From assembly GCA_018652595.1 (NCBI GenBank), contig JABIBU010000022.1, forward strand, positions 1 to 50,345: DNA of 50,345 nt. The letters are read 5' to 3'. Each line of letters begins with the position of its first letter. The first letter of the stretch is position 1. This DNA comes from Candidatus Magasanikiibacteriota bacterium. Lineage in GTDB: Bacteria > Patescibacteriota > Patescibacteriia > Magasanikbacterales > UBA922. The position numbers and the translations under genes were made by a program. Under the pieces are notes generated by a model. That model was not told the DNA's origin and did not search any database. It worked only from the letters and a program-made list of their open reading frames with translations. Of the stretch, positions 49,675-50,345 are shown in pieces.

Positions 49675-50345
49675 ATGTTAATTAGTGCAAAAGAAATAAT
49701 TTTGCAGAGCATCGAGCTTTACAAAAAAAACACCCACCTGTTTATAAAGTACATGCTTGTGCTTTTTATTCCAACTGGAATTATCGCTATTCTTGGGGCT
49801 GTCTTGGGTACTACCGGACAAATGGTATACTTTTATGGTTTTGGCACGACCTTATTACTGTATATTCTACTAATTATTTTGGGTTCAATTGTAGGTCTTT
49901 GGATATCAATGGCTTTTATAAAAACAATCTACGCCAGTTATGAAAATAAGGCCACTCCAGACATGAAGCCAAACTTCTTATCTATAAAACAATTAATTAT
50001 TCCAGCAATACTAGTATCTATTTTAAATGCCTTAATCGTTCTCGGTGGCTTTATTTTATTAATTGTACCTGGAATTATTTTTGCAGTTTGGTTTGCTTTT
50101 GCCGTATATGATATAGCCATAGATAATACAAAAGAACCAATTCAAGCTTTAAAAAATAGTAAAAAGCTAGTCGATGGACGCTGGTGGGAAGTGTTTTGGC
50201 GCTTGGCCGCCCCTGGTCTAGTTTTTACAATTGGTGCAATGATACTACAAAAACTTATTAGCTGGCCACTAAACTTTGCAGTAAAGACAGCAATAGACAG
50301 CTCATTTTCATTTTTCTTTCTAATAGCACTAGGAGCAGTATTAAA
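49675..50345 (+). CDS. Multi-TM hypothetical membrane protein (runs off window)
   Basis: ATG at 49675, frame open to window end; several hydrophobic segments ('LLIVPGIIFAVWFAFAVYDIAIDNTKEPIQALKNSKKLVDGRWW'). Confidence 0.7.
   Translation, partial: MLISAKEIILQSIELYKKNTHLFIKYMLVLFIPTGIIAILGAVLGTTGQMVYFYGFGTTLLLYILLIILGSIVGLWISMAFIKTIYASYENKATPDMKPNFLSIKQLIIPAILVSILNALIVLGGFILLIVPGIIFAVWFAFAVYDIAIDNTKEPIQALKNSKKLVDGRWWEVFWRLAAPGLVFTIGAMILQKLISWPLNFAVKTAIDSSFSFFFLIALGAVL

Overview
AT-rich window, probably from a Patescibacteria/CPR-type bacterium (inferred from gene content and style). Housekeeping genes include yidC, nusA, trpS, rnj, secG, rpmE, prfA, prmC, rplY, rodA/ftsW, gyrB, secE-nusG-rplK...rplA and a dcd/dut/thyA/folA/tmk cassette. 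The standout is a complete diversity-generating retroelement (DGR) at about 21752-24290. It has a DGR-type reverse transcriptase (LPLGNVTSQ and YCDD motifs), an Avd-like helical protein on the opposite strand, a template repeat (TR, 23149-23267) and a C-type-lectin-like target gene whose 3' end is the variable repeat (VR, 23566-23684). By hand alignment TR and VR differ at 26 of 119 positions. 25 of these fall on template adenines (T on the + strand); the other is a silent C/T. The RT reading frame carries a 10-G tract: with 10 Gs the upstream ATG runs into a stop, with 9 Gs it is in frame, so it is either a phase-variable switch or a homopolymer error. Other observations: a candidate trpS attenuator (Trp-rich 7-aa leader peptide plus terminator) behind a cassette of two unannotated small ORFs; a 28-bp perfect palindromic operator over the promoter of a TrpR-like gene; dispersed 7-bp-phased repeats, five tracts of them inside one wzy-like gene; palindromic repeats inserted in frame into coding genes; a gene split by one in-frame TGA; and MITE-like foldback repeats. 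All alignments and counts were done by eye; no searches were run.
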